NCBI GenBank assembly: GCA_900315075.1
Contig: OMXV01000034.1
Location: 20,221-84,220, forward strand
From: an uncultured Prevotellaceae bacterium
Lineage (GTDB): Bacteria; Bacteroidota; Bacteroidia; Bacteroidales; Bacteroidaceae
DNA: 64,000 nucleotides
Reading direction: 5' to 3'
Shown here: positions 9,010 to 17,090 of the stretch, piece by piece
Numbering within the stretch: position 1 is the first letter of the stretch
Layout of the letters: the number at the start of each line of letters is the position of its first letter
Translations under genes and position numbers: made by a program
Notes under the pieces: model-generated
What the model was told of the DNA's origin: nothing
The model's database searches: none
The model's input: only the letters and a program-made list of their open reading frames with translations

Positions 9010-9765
9010 ATGGACCTGACATACCTCATCAAGCATCCAGAGGCAATGAACAAAGAGACCCTCTATGATCTCCGTTCACTCACTGCCCGATACCCGTACT
9101 ATCAGACAGCACGACTGCTGATGCTTCAGAACCTATACCTGCTGCATGAGTCGTCGTTCGACGATGAATTGCGACGGGCGGCTATCTATATCACAGACCG
9201 TAAGGTGCTCTTCAACCTGGTGGAAGCCTCGCACTATCAACTGCGTGCCAATCGTGATAACGACACTGCGAATGTTGCCGAGGGAGACCGCACACTGTCA
9301 CTGATTGACCAATTCCTCAGCAACGTGCCCGATCAAGAGCATGGGCGCAAGGAAAGAGGGCGACGACCCACAGCCGCTGATGCCACTGTCGATTATGCCG
9401 CCTACCTGCTCGAGCAGGATTCTGCTGAAGATAATCAAACCACAGGGGCAACACCTGAAATGAGAGGACAAAACCTCATCGACAATTTCATCGAAAAAGA
9501 TGAACAACGTATTCAGTTGCAGGAAGAACCGGAATATGTGCCACAATTAACAGATGAAAGTGCAAAAACAGGCGAAGAGAGCTATTTTACCGAGACTTTG
9601 GCACGAATTTACATCAAACAAGGGCGATATTCCAAGGCTTTGGAAATTATTAAGCGTATAAATTTGAATTATCCAAAAAAAAGTGTTTACTTTGCAGACC
9701 AAATTCGTTTTTTGGAGAAATTGATAAAAAATGCCGACAAAGCGAAACAAGAAAATAAACAATAA
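9010..9765 (+). CDS. Conserved Bacteroidota protein with helical (TPR-like) repeats
   Basis: This 251-residue protein starts MDLTYLIKHPEAMNKETLYDLRSL. Its first ~90 residues form regular amphipathic helices. The middle is acidic and poorly ordered. A C-terminal TPR-like pair lies at about 190-245 (SYFTETLARIYIKQGRYSKALEIIKRINLNYPKKSVYF). There is no signal peptide, so it is probably cytoplasmic. It sits 10 bases after lptE and 11 bases before secG, the order usual in this phylum, so it is likely cotranscribed with envelope-export genes. Its biochemical role is unknown. Confidence 0.8.
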   Translation: MDLTYLIKHPEAMNKETLYDLRSLTARYPYYQTARLLMLQNLYLLHESSFDDELRRAAIYITDRKVLFNLVEASHYQLRANRDNDTANVAEGDRTLSLIDQFLSNVPDQEHGRKERGRRPTAADATVDYAAYLLEQDSAEDNQTTGATPEMRGQNLIDNFIEKDEQRIQLQEEPEYVPQLTDESAKTGEESYFTETLARIYIKQGRYSKALEIIKRINLNYPKKSVYFADQIRFLEKLIKNADKAKQENKQ

Positions 9766-9776
9766 ATAATAATAAA

Positions 9777-10172
9777 ATGTATCTACTATTTGTAATTCTC
9801 ATTGTCATTGCATCATTGCTGATGATTGGCATCGTATTGATTCAAGAATCCAAGGGTGGCGGTCTGTCATCCAATTTCTCATCCTCAAATCAGGTATTAG
9901 GCGTTCGCAAAACCACTGATTTCATTGAAAAAGCTACATGGGGACTGGCTATCGCTATGGTAGTGCTCAGCATTTTCTGTGCCGCTGTGAAACCTGATGG
10001 TGGAGTTACGAAAAGTGCTGCAGAAACAGAACAGTCTGCTCCAGCAAGCACTCCTAACTTCGGTGTTCCTGCTCCTGCACAAGAGCAAGGCAAGGCTGCT
10101 CCTGCTGCCAACGCTGCCGAGACTCCTGTCACACCACCTGCAGGAAAGACTACAACAGAGGGTGGCGAATAA
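9777..10172 (+). CDS. secG: Preprotein translocase subunit SecG
   Basis: This 131-residue protein has two membrane segments: YLLFVILIVIASLLMIGIVLIQ at the start and TWGLAIAMVVLSIFCAAV near 50-67. The SecG signature ESKGGGLSSNF lies in between. The C-terminal ~60 residues are an Ala/Pro/Thr-rich tail, common in Bacteroidota SecG. It supports protein export through SecYEG in the inner membrane. It ends the lptE-secG gene row; the tRNA-His gene follows about 90 bases later with its own promoter. Confidence 0.93.
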   Translation: MYLLFVILIVIASLLMIGIVLIQESKGGGLSSNFSSSNQVLGVRKTTDFIEKATWGLAIAMVVLSIFCAAVKPDGGVTKSAAETEQSAPASTPNFGVPAPAQEQGKAAPAANAAETPVTPPAGKTTTEGGE

Positions 10173-10222
10173 CTGTTTTGAAAAAAACAACCTGAAAATT
10201 TGGTGATTTAAAATAAATCACT

Positions 10223-10231
10223 TACCTTTGC
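10223..10231 (+). promoter_or_regulatory. -7 promoter element for tRNA-His
   Basis: TACCTTTGC matches TAnnTTTG exactly and lies 29 bases before the tRNA 5' end. Confidence 0.7.
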
Positions 10232-10260
10232 AACCGCTTTCAAACAAAAGCGGCAGCATG

Positions 10261-10337
10261 GTGCCCGTAGTTCAGTTGGTTAGAGCGTCAGATTGTGGTT
10301 CTGAATGTCGGGGGTTCGAGTCCCCCCGGGCACACCA
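10261..10337 (+). tRNA. tRNA-His (anticodon GTG)
   Basis: A full cloverleaf can be drawn: acceptor GTGCCCG/CGGGCAC, D stem GTTC/GAGC, anticodon stem TCAGA/TCTGA with loop TTGTGGT, and T stem GGGGG/CCCCC. The CCA end is encoded. Base 10260 is G, as expected for a templated G at -1, but the discriminator is A rather than the usual bacterial C73, so the standard G-1:C73 pair is missing. Confidence 0.96.
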
Positions 10338-10339
10338 AA

Positions 10340-10377
10340 AATCCCAAATACTTCTCATCAAGTATTTGGGATTTTTT
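10340..10377 (+). terminator. Rho-independent terminator after tRNA-His
   Basis: A 14-bp stem (AATCCCAAATACTT and its complement) with a 6-base loop is followed by a T run. It begins 3 bases after the CCA end. Confidence 0.9.
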
Positions 10378-11165
10378 GTGTTAATGCCGCAAAATGTCTG
10401 ACAAAGACTGAAAGACCACAGACGGGGGTGAAAGCCCCTGGGAATGGAAGTAATAAATAGACATTAGGACCCCCGAAGGGGTGACAGAATAAGATAAGAT
10501 TTAATATCTACGGAGGAAAGGAGTAAGAGGAGGAATTAGACAATAGACACGTAAGTGTCTTCGTCCTATAAGTCCTTTGAGTCCGTAGAATAAAACATTG
10601 AGAAGGAGTCGCCTGTCGGCGAGAAATCTATCAAATCTAGCACAAGTTATTAGTGGTAAGAGGTGAGGGGTGAGAGGAATCTCAGGGGTAAGAGGTGGGA
10701 GGTGAGAGGTGAGAGATTACCACTACTGCTCTCTGTTCGGGCTCCACGGTGGGTGACCATCGATATCGCAGGGAGGTTGTGAAAAACCCCACCCCGCCCT
10801 GCGGGCACCCCTCCCCTGGTAATGGGAGGGGAGTGCCTGGCGGACACAAGCTAACACAAGAGGGTGTAGTCAAATGGAGAGCAGATTGGTCTCAACAAGG
10901 TGGAGAAACGCAACAAGGTGGAGAGTAGAATGGTCGTCACCAAGTGAGCGGAGCGAACATAAACAATCGCAACTGTGTTGCGTAAACAATCACCCCGACC
11001 TTTTGAATGGTCGGGTACCTTAGTGAAAGAGCGACAGGCGGAGCGGTTGAGCCCCATCCCGATGTCGGGAGGGGGACGGGGGGGGGTAGGTACCCCGCCT
11101 TAGGATAAGGAGGGGGGCGGGGAGGTTGTGAAAATGCCTTAGGATAAGGGAAGGTTGTGAAAAAC
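10378..11165. repeat. Repeat-rich intergenic gap (788 bp), no gene seen
   Basis: The gap contains small hairpins near 10420-10500 (GGGGGTGAAAGCCCC; CCCCCGAAGGGG). At 10582-10623 lies an inverted copy of the 6881-6918 block. At 10655-10728 there is a purine tract built from GGTGAGAGGTAAGAG-type units ending in GAGAGATTAC. At 10787-10852 lies an inverted copy of the 6982-7047 GC-rich hairpin. At 11078-11160 there is a G-rich stretch with CCTTAGGATAAGG twice. The frames here are low-complexity artefacts. Confidence 0.75.
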
Positions 11166-12431
11166 CTATAGCATGTCAAGGCTTTGTTTGAGCCATTGCA
11201 TACGCTGCTCAATCCATGACTTGAGTTCCTCGGCTTCTTTGGCGTACTGTGTTTCAACTTTTGTGGATGAAGACGAATAGTCACAGAGTTGTCCCCATCG
11301 TCTGTTTTCCAGTACGATGTTTTGGCTTAGGTAGCTGCTCATCATGTCGATGTGATGGTATATCATTTCACGATGGGAGAAGTAGTCGTTGAAACGTTGT
11401 TTTACGATGTCCACAAAGGCAGGGTCTTGAAACAGCCGTTGATACCATGGCGTGTTTTTGATGTAAAATCCCTCAGGGTCGTTGATGACCTTTTTGTTTT
11501 CATACTGATAGTTGCCAAATGCCATGTCGAAGTCCCATACAGGGCCCATGAGAATTTTGCCGCCTTTATGACCATGCATGAAACAGCTGGTATAGAAGAT
11601 GGCGTCGCTGTTCTTCGCTATTTCGTTGATGAGATACCATTCCACAAAAGAAGTTACATCAAAGTATTTTCTATAGCCATAAATACTGTCGGTGAAGTTT
11701 TCTGCAAAAAGTGCGTCCTCAGCCGTTTGAAGCCATTGGCTGATTTCGTGCCAGGTGTCGTCGCCCTCGTTCACCTCTGGATAATGTATGTTGATAGGGT
11801 GGGCGTTTCGTGTGGTGTGGAATGTGATATCGTGATAGCGTGCTTTTGCATCAAATTCCAATAAGATGCCATCGGTGCCATAGTTGTCGATGCAGGATTC
11901 AGGTAGTGTGCTGACTTGGTAGATGCCTAGATAGGAACCGTTTATCACCAAGTTGGCAAACCGGCTGTCGGGAGTGAAGTCCATCATGCTCATTTCCCGG
12001 CTCATATACAGAGCTACCTCGTTGCGCAGCAGTGTCTGGTCATGGTAGTTGGCTAATAATGCCCAACTATTTCCACTGTCCATACCCATGAGGCAGCATG
12101 GGCCAGATGTTTGGATGGTATATGGTCGTTTGGGAAGAATCCATGTGGAATTGCCTCGGCCTTTGATTTTCATTTCGCCGATGGTGTCGGCCTGGTCTGC
12201 CGTCTCGGTGATGGAAAACTGTGTGGGGCTGATCCAGCTTCTCTCTATCTCGGTGTTGTTGGGAGTGGTGATAGTAAACCTTGCCATGCCTGTGTGAGGT
12301 AGTTCATCGGCACTGATTTCATAAGGATCATCCTCGCAGCAGACCAACAGCGTGGCCAACAATAGATAAATGGCATAGATGGCGAGGGTGTGATGCCTGA
12401 AACGACAAGGGGTGGGGGCTATGTGCAGCAT
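11166..12431 (-). CDS. CotH-family protein, lipoprotein
   Basis: This 421-residue protein has an N-terminal hydrophobic segment ending in the lipobox-like LLVCCED, so it is probably a lipoprotein. The body matches CotH proteins: KGRGNSTWILPKRPYTIQT, ALLANYHDQTLLRNEVALYMSREM, and the late motif MGPVWDFDMAFGN with the expected acidic residues. CotH members are atypical protein kinases in spore formers; in Bacteroidota the substrate is unknown. Its start codon directly abuts the stop of the upstream DUF2490-like gene, so the two are cotranscribed. The role at the cell surface is inferred only. Confidence 0.85.
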   Translation of the reverse strand: MLHIAPTPCRFRHHTLAIYAIYLLLATLLVCCEDDPYEISADELPHTGMARFTITTPNNTEIERSWISPTQFSITETADQADTIGEMKIKGRGNSTWILPKRPYTIQTSGPCCLMGMDSGNSWALLANYHDQTLLRNEVALYMSREMSMMDFTPDSRFANLVINGSYLGIYQVSTLPESCIDNYGTDGILLEFDAKARYHDITFHTTRNAHPINIHYPEVNEGDDTWHEISQWLQTAEDALFAENFTDSIYGYRKYFDVTSFVEWYLINEIAKNSDAIFYTSCFMHGHKGGKILMGPVWDFDMAFGNYQYENKKVINDPEGFYIKNTPWYQRLFQDPAFVDIVKQRFNDYFSHREMIYHHIDMMSSYLSQNIVLENRRWGQLCDYSSSSTKVETQYAKEAEELKSWIEQRMQWLKQSLDML

Positions 12432-13199
12432 TTAGAATTTCATTTTGTATTCAAGGCAGATGGTGTGGGTGTCGGCCTTGCCATTGTTGCGATGCTGGTA
12501 GCGATAGTATGTATCGAGTGTATGTCCTTTTTGCAGTTTCCATTCCATTCCTGCCGAACAGCGTATCTTGCTAAGTTCCCAATCGTTGTAGATTTCTGCA
12601 GAGAGATGTGGGGTGCCAGCAAAATGCTTGATTTTGTAGTCGGCTGAGAGCCGGCTTCTTAATACATTTTTTGTTTTCGAGGGATAGAGGTGAACAGCGT
12701 CGTCGCTTTTATCGTAGCAGTAATTGTAGCGACCTTCCACTATTTGCTCTGGCCGGTAGGTATATTGCCATCGTTCACGTAGCGAAAGTTTGAGATGGCT
12801 GATTTTCCAGGTCGCGGTGAGTGAGAGATGTGTGCGGTGGCGTACACCCCAGTATATTCTGCGGTTTTTGGGGTCGCCTACCTCGGCAAGTCCTTTCAAA
12901 ACATCACGGTCGTTCTCCTTATAATGTGAAATGCGGCGGTTGTGGTCGTAGATGAATGTATAGCCGCATGATGCCTTGAGCCAGGGGAGAATTTTGTAGT
13001 CGATGTCGATGCCTGCAGATAGTCGTTCCACGTCGCCTAAACCGTCACGTGTGCGTGCCTCAAGGGTAAGGCCGACATTCATGTGATTGTTTACCTTTGT
13101 GGTGCCCTCTACCGAGAATTGGGTGCCAAAGTTATCTTTTTGGGCAAACGAAATAAGTGGCATGAGGGCCGACACGAAGCAAAGCATCCATTTTCTCAT
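12432..13199 (-). CDS. DUF2490-like outer-membrane beta-barrel protein
   Basis: This 255-residue protein has a signal peptide (MRKWMLCFVSALMPLISFAQ). The mature part is made of alternating beta strands rich in aromatic residues, including LPWLKASCGYTFIYDHNRRIS and LSLRERWQYTYRPE, and ends in the strand LEYKMKF with terminal Phe, as expected for an outer-membrane barrel. The pattern fits DUF2490. It directly precedes the CotH-like gene with no intervening base and lies 17 bases after the flippase-like gene, so all are probably one transcription unit. Function unknown. Confidence 0.75.
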   Translation of the reverse strand: MRKWMLCFVSALMPLISFAQKDNFGTQFSVEGTTKVNNHMNVGLTLEARTRDGLGDVERLSAGIDIDYKILPWLKASCGYTFIYDHNRRISHYKENDRDVLKGLAEVGDPKNRRIYWGVRHRTHLSLTATWKISHLKLSLRERWQYTYRPEQIVEGRYNYCYDKSDDAVHLYPSKTKNVLRSRLSADYKIKHFAGTPHLSAEIYNDWELSKIRCSAGMEWKLQKGHTLDTYYRYQHRNNGKADTHTICLEYKMKF

Positions 13200-13216
13200 G
13201 TTTTCTCCTTGTCAGT

Positions 13217-14245
13217 CTATTCAAGTTTCTCCTTGTCGGTCCGCTCCATTTTGATAAGTGCAAGACCAATGGCCGTCCAGACCAATTCGCGCAATCGGAT
13301 AATGAGGGCCACAAACACACCGTCGCTGGCAGTGAGTGCCAATCCCTTGGCCGACATAAGGAAACCACCCTCACGACCGCCCAACTGCAAGGGGATAAAG
13401 AAAAGCAGGTTGGCGAAAAGTGATGTGAACGCTAAGATAAGGATGCAGTCGATATAATTGGCTGAAGGGTTGATGACGCGCAACACAAAATAAATCTCCA
13501 AGGCGGAGCAGATGCGGCACGACAGTTCTGATAGCACGGCACTGATGAAGTGCTTAGGATTTTGGTCGTTGAGTTCAGCTATCTGGTGGTCGATTTTGTC
13601 GAGTTGCTCTTTATGCCCTTCGATGAAGCGTTTGGCCCATTTTTTCACAAAGGGAATATGTCCTAAGAGATTCATGGCGCGCACAGCAAGACCTTTGCGG
13701 TAGCCCACGATGAAAAACCACAGTCCGAGCAAGCAGAAAATGGTGGCTGCCCCCAACATAATCGCCATGCCGGCACTTAGTGGATGCCCCTCGACCAGCA
13801 ACACATGGAATATCAGGTATAGGATGATGGAGATGAGCCAGAACCAGAAATGGCTGAAGATATGTGTCATGGCAAAGAGGATGACCGACGACGATGCCCG
13901 CTCGGTGCCAATCTTGGGACTTAGCGACATGATGCGGTAGGGCTCGCCACCCATCAGTCCTCCTGGTGTGGCATAGTTGAGCGCAAATCCCGACACGGTA
14001 ATCTTATACAACCACCAGAAGTTCACGCTTTTGGCTTCTTCTTTGGTCAGTCCGCTGCGGATGATGATATACCAGGTGGTAGTGTTGAAGATATAGAGGA
14101 AGAGCCATAGGGCTATAACGGCCAAAAACCAGTAGCCAGCATGGCAGATGCCCTGCCACACCTCCTTGAAGTCCAGTTGCCATACCATGATGACAAGGAC
14201 CACCAAACCGAAAATCAGGAAGCCGTTCTGATATTTTTTCTTCAT
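13217..14245 (-). CDS. Lysylphosphatidylglycerol synthase TM-like / UPF0104 flippase-family membrane protein
   Basis: This 342-residue protein has about eight membrane segments. It carries the family signature near residues 100-120 ([21 protein letters not shown]) and a late [13 protein letters not shown] motif, both typical of the LPG_synthase_TM (AglD-like) family. Members move or modify lipids in the inner membrane; the substrate here is unknown. Its start overlaps the end of pdxA by four bases (ATGA), implying translational coupling with that gene. Confidence 0.82.
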   Translation of the reverse strand: MKKKYQNGFLIFGLVVLVIMVWQLDFKEVWQGICHAGYWFLAVIALWLFLYIFNTTTWYIIIRSGLTKEEAKSVNFWWLYKITVSGFALNYATPGGLMGGEPYRIMSLSPKIGTERASSSVILFAMTHIFSHFWFWLISIILYLIFHVLLVEGHPLSAGMAIMLGAATIFCLLGLWFFIVGYRKGLAVRAMNLLGHIPFVKKWAKRFIEGHKEQLDKIDHQIAELNDQNPKHFISAVLSELSCRICSALEIYFVLRVINPSANYIDCILILAFTSLFANLLFFIPLQLGGREGGFLMSAKGLALTASDGVFVALIIRLRELVWTAIGLALIKMERTDKEKLE

Positions 14246-15330
14246 TGCATCTGCTCGTGTTTCTTGGGAATGGCAAAGCGAACCTTCTCGCTCTCATCAC
14301 GTTTTTCATGGTAGAGTTTTTTGAGAGGGTTGGCCAGCGGCTCATCGTAGTTGATGCGGTTGCGATAGGTGTCGATGGCCAAGTAGATGGCTTGCCGGAG
14401 GTCGTTTTCATCGGCAACACCTTTGCCTGCCATATCGAAACCTGGACCGCTGAAAGGTGCCGTGGCGATGATGGGCAAACCGGTGAGGATGCTTATGCTG
14501 TCTTCTTGGGAGAGCAGTCGGAAGGGGGTCATCGCCTGGTCGTAGTGAATAGCCAGTGTACCGTCGAACTGTCTGTAGAACCCTTGACTGAAATATTCGT
14601 CGGCGACGTATGGTCCATAGACGCCAAGGCTTGCTTCGTGAAGTTCTTCGATAGCAGGCTTGAGGATAGTATCTTCTTCTTCGGAGGCTTTCGGGTTGAC
14701 TTGCAGCAGGGCAAGGCGGGGATTGGACAGACGGAAGTCGCGGCGCAGACTTTCGATGAAGGTTTTGGCACGGTCAACAATCAATTCTTTGTTCAATGCC
14801 TGAAGTGCTTCGGCTAAGGGCATATCGTCTGTTGCTGATGCGATGCGGAAACCTTCATTTACATAGATGTGTAGGGCATTGCCTTCAGAGGAGGAATTGC
14901 CCTCAATGAATTGTGTCTGACTTACAAAAGCGTCGGTGTCGCCCAAGCTTTCTTCGGGGTTGACGGGAGCAGTCACCAATACATCATAGAGTCCACGGTC
15001 GAAATCGGTCATGGCACGAAGCAAGGCTTTGCTGGCGGCCTGTGCCGATTGCTTTGTTGGCGTGCCTAGATCGACTTTCACTTCTTCGTCGAAGGTGGTG
15101 AGCATATTCACTTTGTTTTCCTGAGCGTCTTCGGCTTTGCTGATGATGGTAAAATTGGCCTGAATGCCGAGGCTTTTGCGATGGTAGGCGGCAATTTTGG
15201 GTGAACCATAGATGATGGGGATACACAATTCAAGCATCGTCGGGTCGGAGAATGTTTTAAATATAGTCTCGTATCCTATACCGTTGGTGTCGCCGTGGGT
15301 GATGGCGACTCGTATTTTCTTTTCTTCCAT
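14242..15330 (-). CDS. pdxA: 4-hydroxythreonine-4-phosphate dehydrogenase
   Basis: This 362-residue PdxA oxidises 4-phosphohydroxy-L-threonine with NAD in the DXP-dependent route to pyridoxal 5'-phosphate. Family landmarks are the N-terminal [21 protein letters not shown], the metal-binding HYDQAMTPF (His and Asp) and the C-terminal [22 protein letters not shown]. The length fits the Bacteroidota form, which is slightly longer than the E. coli enzyme. It is the first gene of the row pdxA - flippase-like - DUF2490 - cotH, although no shared pathway with those genes is evident. Confidence 0.93.
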   Translation of the reverse strand: MEEKKIRVAITHGDTNGIGYETIFKTFSDPTMLELCIPIIYGSPKIAAYHRKSLGIQANFTIISKAEDAQENKVNMLTTFDEEVKVDLGTPTKQSAQAASKALLRAMTDFDRGLYDVLVTAPVNPEESLGDTDAFVSQTQFIEGNSSSEGNALHIYVNEGFRIASATDDMPLAEALQALNKELIVDRAKTFIESLRRDFRLSNPRLALLQVNPKASEEEDTILKPAIEELHEASLGVYGPYVADEYFSQGFYRQFDGTLAIHYDQAMTPFRLLSQEDSISILTGLPIIATAPFSGPGFDMAGKGVADENDLRQAIYLAIDTYRNRINYDEPLANPLKKLYHEKRDESEKVRFAIPKKHEQMQ

Positions 15331-15740
15331 AGTGCTATATATAATATTAATGTAATTGAAGTTTCGTAAGTCCTCAACTTCTAGGTTATGAGGTCTTTAG
15401 GTTATGAGGTTATGAGGTGAGATTTGCTCAAATATGTCGTTAGCCATACATATACCAGACGAAACTGGAGCTTGCGAAAGTTGAGTTAATGTAAGTATTT
15501 AAAAGCCTCATCCCCAGTCCCTCTCCGAAGGGCGAGGGGAGTGATATGATGAGCTGATGAGTTTAAAGTTTATAAGTTTTTGAGTTTTTGAGTTTTTGAG
15601 TTTTTGAGTTTTGGGATGTTTTGGGATGAATTGGGATGTTTTGGGATGAATAGGGATGGGTAATCTCTTACCTCTTACCTCTCACCCCTCACCTCTGAGA
15701 GCACCTCTCACCCCTCACCTCTGAGAGCACCTCTCACTTC
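15331..15740. repeat. Repeat-rich intergenic gap (410 bp), no gene seen
   Basis: The gap holds a miniature inverted-repeat element (15356-15485, listed separately) and a GC-rich stretch near 15505-15542. At 15575-15615 there is a GAGTTTTT tandem run, then GGGATGTTTTGGGATGAATT-type units to 15655. A pyrimidine tract of CACCTCTGAGAG- and TTACCTCTCACCCC-type units runs to 15745 and reaches the end of rlmN. Confidence 0.75.
15356..15485. mobile_element. Miniature inverted-repeat element, copy A (130 bp)
   Basis: The left end TTGAAGTTTCGTAAG and right end CTTGCGAAAGTTGAG are imperfect inverted repeats. The 9-base direct repeat TTAATGTAA lies at 15347-15355 and 15486-15494, as expected for a target-site duplication. 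It carries no coding capacity. Homologous copies are at 25730-25902 and 35434-35632. Confidence 0.75.
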
Positions 15741-16787
15741 TTACCTCTGAATACTCCTATTCCTTGCTGTATTTAGCAGTCCGCAGGCGGCGAAGATGTC
15801 TTCGCCCCGACTGGCACGTATAGTGGTGAAGATGCCGTGTGAGGTAAGGTAGTCGCGGAAGGATTGCATACGGTCTTCATCACAGCCATGGAGGTCGGTG
15901 TCGGGGATGTGATGGAAACGGATGAGGTTGATACGGCAGTCGAGGCCGTGGAGTAGTCGTAGTAGTTCGCGGGCATGCGTCATACTGTCGTTGACACCTC
16001 TGAAGACGATGTATTCGAATGACAGTCGCCGCTGGTGTGTGAAGTCGTATTTACGCAGCAATTCCACCACTTCACTGATAGGCATGGCTCGTTCGGCAGG
16101 CATCAGTTGTTGGCGCTGCTCATGGAAAGGGTTATGGAGGCTGATGGCCACATGGCATTCGCTCTCGTCGAGGAAGCGGCGTAGTTTGTTCTTGATGCCC
16201 ACACTGCTCACGGTGATACGTCGCGGACTCCATGCGTAGCCCCAGGGCGCGGTGAGTATCTCGGTGGAACGGAGCACATTGTCGAGATTGTCCATAGGTT
16301 CACCCTGTCCCATGAAGACGATGTTGGTGAGTGTGTCGCGCTCGGGTAGGGCATAGACTTGGTTGAGGATATCGGCGGTGGTGAGATTGCCCTCAAAACC
16401 TTGCTTGCCTGTCTGACAGAAGAGACAGTTCATCTTGCATCCCACCTGACATGATACGCAGAGCGTGGCACGGTCGCCATCGGGGATATAGACACTCTCG
16501 ACCGTCTTTCCCGAAAGGGTGGGGAAGAGGTATTTCACTGTGCCATCCTTCGACCGCTGACAATCAACTGCCGGCATCACTCCAATGGTATAGAGCTCAG
16601 CCAATTTTGCGCGGTTGACCTTCGACAGATTGGTCATCTCGTCGATAGACGACACATGACGATGATAGAGCCAGTCGGCTATCTGACGGCCTGTAAAAGC
16701 TGTCATTCCCATATTGTGGGCAATTTCGACCAACTCGTTCTGGGTCATTCCAAGCAGTGGTTTTTGTGGGCTTTCTGTCATCGTCAT
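15741..16787 (-). CDS. rlmN: 23S rRNA (adenine2503-C2)-methyltransferase / tRNA A37 methyltransferase RlmN
   Basis: This 348-residue radical SAM enzyme methylates A2503 of 23S rRNA and A37 of some tRNAs. The cluster-binding Cys set is in CQVGCKMNCLFCQTGKQGF (CX3CX2C). FMGQGEPMDNLDNVLRS and the C-terminal RASRGEDIFAACGLL (catalytic Cys) are family hallmarks. The ATG at 16787 is chosen because an AAAGGA site lies just upstream and a -7 promoter element at 16810-16818 falls inside the longer open frame, excluding starts further up. It is divergently placed to the 17091 gene. Confidence 0.95.
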   Translation of the reverse strand: MTMTESPQKPLLGMTQNELVEIAHNMGMTAFTGRQIADWLYHRHVSSIDEMTNLSKVNRAKLAELYTIGVMPAVDCQRSKDGTVKYLFPTLSGKTVESVYIPDGDRATLCVSCQVGCKMNCLFCQTGKQGFEGNLTTADILNQVYALPERDTLTNIVFMGQGEPMDNLDNVLRSTEILTAPWGYAWSPRRITVSSVGIKNKLRRFLDESECHVAISLHNPFHEQRQQLMPAERAMPISEVVELLRKYDFTHQRRLSFEYIVFRGVNDSMTHARELLRLLHGLDCRINLIRFHHIPDTDLHGCDEDRMQSFRDYLTSHGIFTTIRASRGEDIFAACGLLNTARNRSIQR

Positions 16788-16809
16788 TGTTGATAATCCT
16801 TTTGAATAT

Positions 16810-16818
16810 GCAAAGGTA
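16810..16818 (-). promoter_or_regulatory. -7 promoter element for rlmN
   Basis: The minus strand reads TACCTTTGC, 22 bases before the ATG at 16787. Next to it, at 16847-16861, lies CTTGCGAAACTTGAG, a solo remnant of the right end of the miniature inverted-repeat family. Confidence 0.65.
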
Positions 16819-17025
16819 CGAAATTTTCTTGGCTTTCTACCAAGAACTTGCGAAACTTGAGTCAAAATCAATAAAAATCAATTCATAGCCGTTCTGAAAC
16901 GTTTCATCCGACAAACCCCTACTGTTCAGCAGGGCTAATTTCCTCATATACACATAGTGAATAATGGGGGAGGGCGTCGTACGACGTTTCTCCCTCTTAT
17001 TTTTTGCCGTTTTGGTATTATTTTG

Positions 17026-17034
17026 TACCTTTGC
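17026..17034 (+). promoter_or_regulatory. -7 promoter element for the GT/HIT/SpoIID fusion gene
   Basis: TACCTTTGC lies 56 bases before the ATG at 17091, with TTTTTTG near 17000-17006 at the usual -33 distance. Just upstream (about 16966-16995) is a hairpin with CGTCGTACGACG at its core. Confidence 0.65.
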
Positions 17035-17090
17035 ATCATCTGAATGTCGAAATCAAGAGATTATTTTCTTTTCGAATAAAATGTGACTAA

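Noticed and set aside
10937-11284. Minus-strand open frame of 115 codons
   Set aside because: The product is low-complexity from G-rich repeats and overlaps the end of the CotH-like gene.
16788-16871. N-terminal extension of rlmN
   Set aside because: The extension contains the -7 promoter element; the AAAGGA-preceded ATG at 16787 matches the family start.
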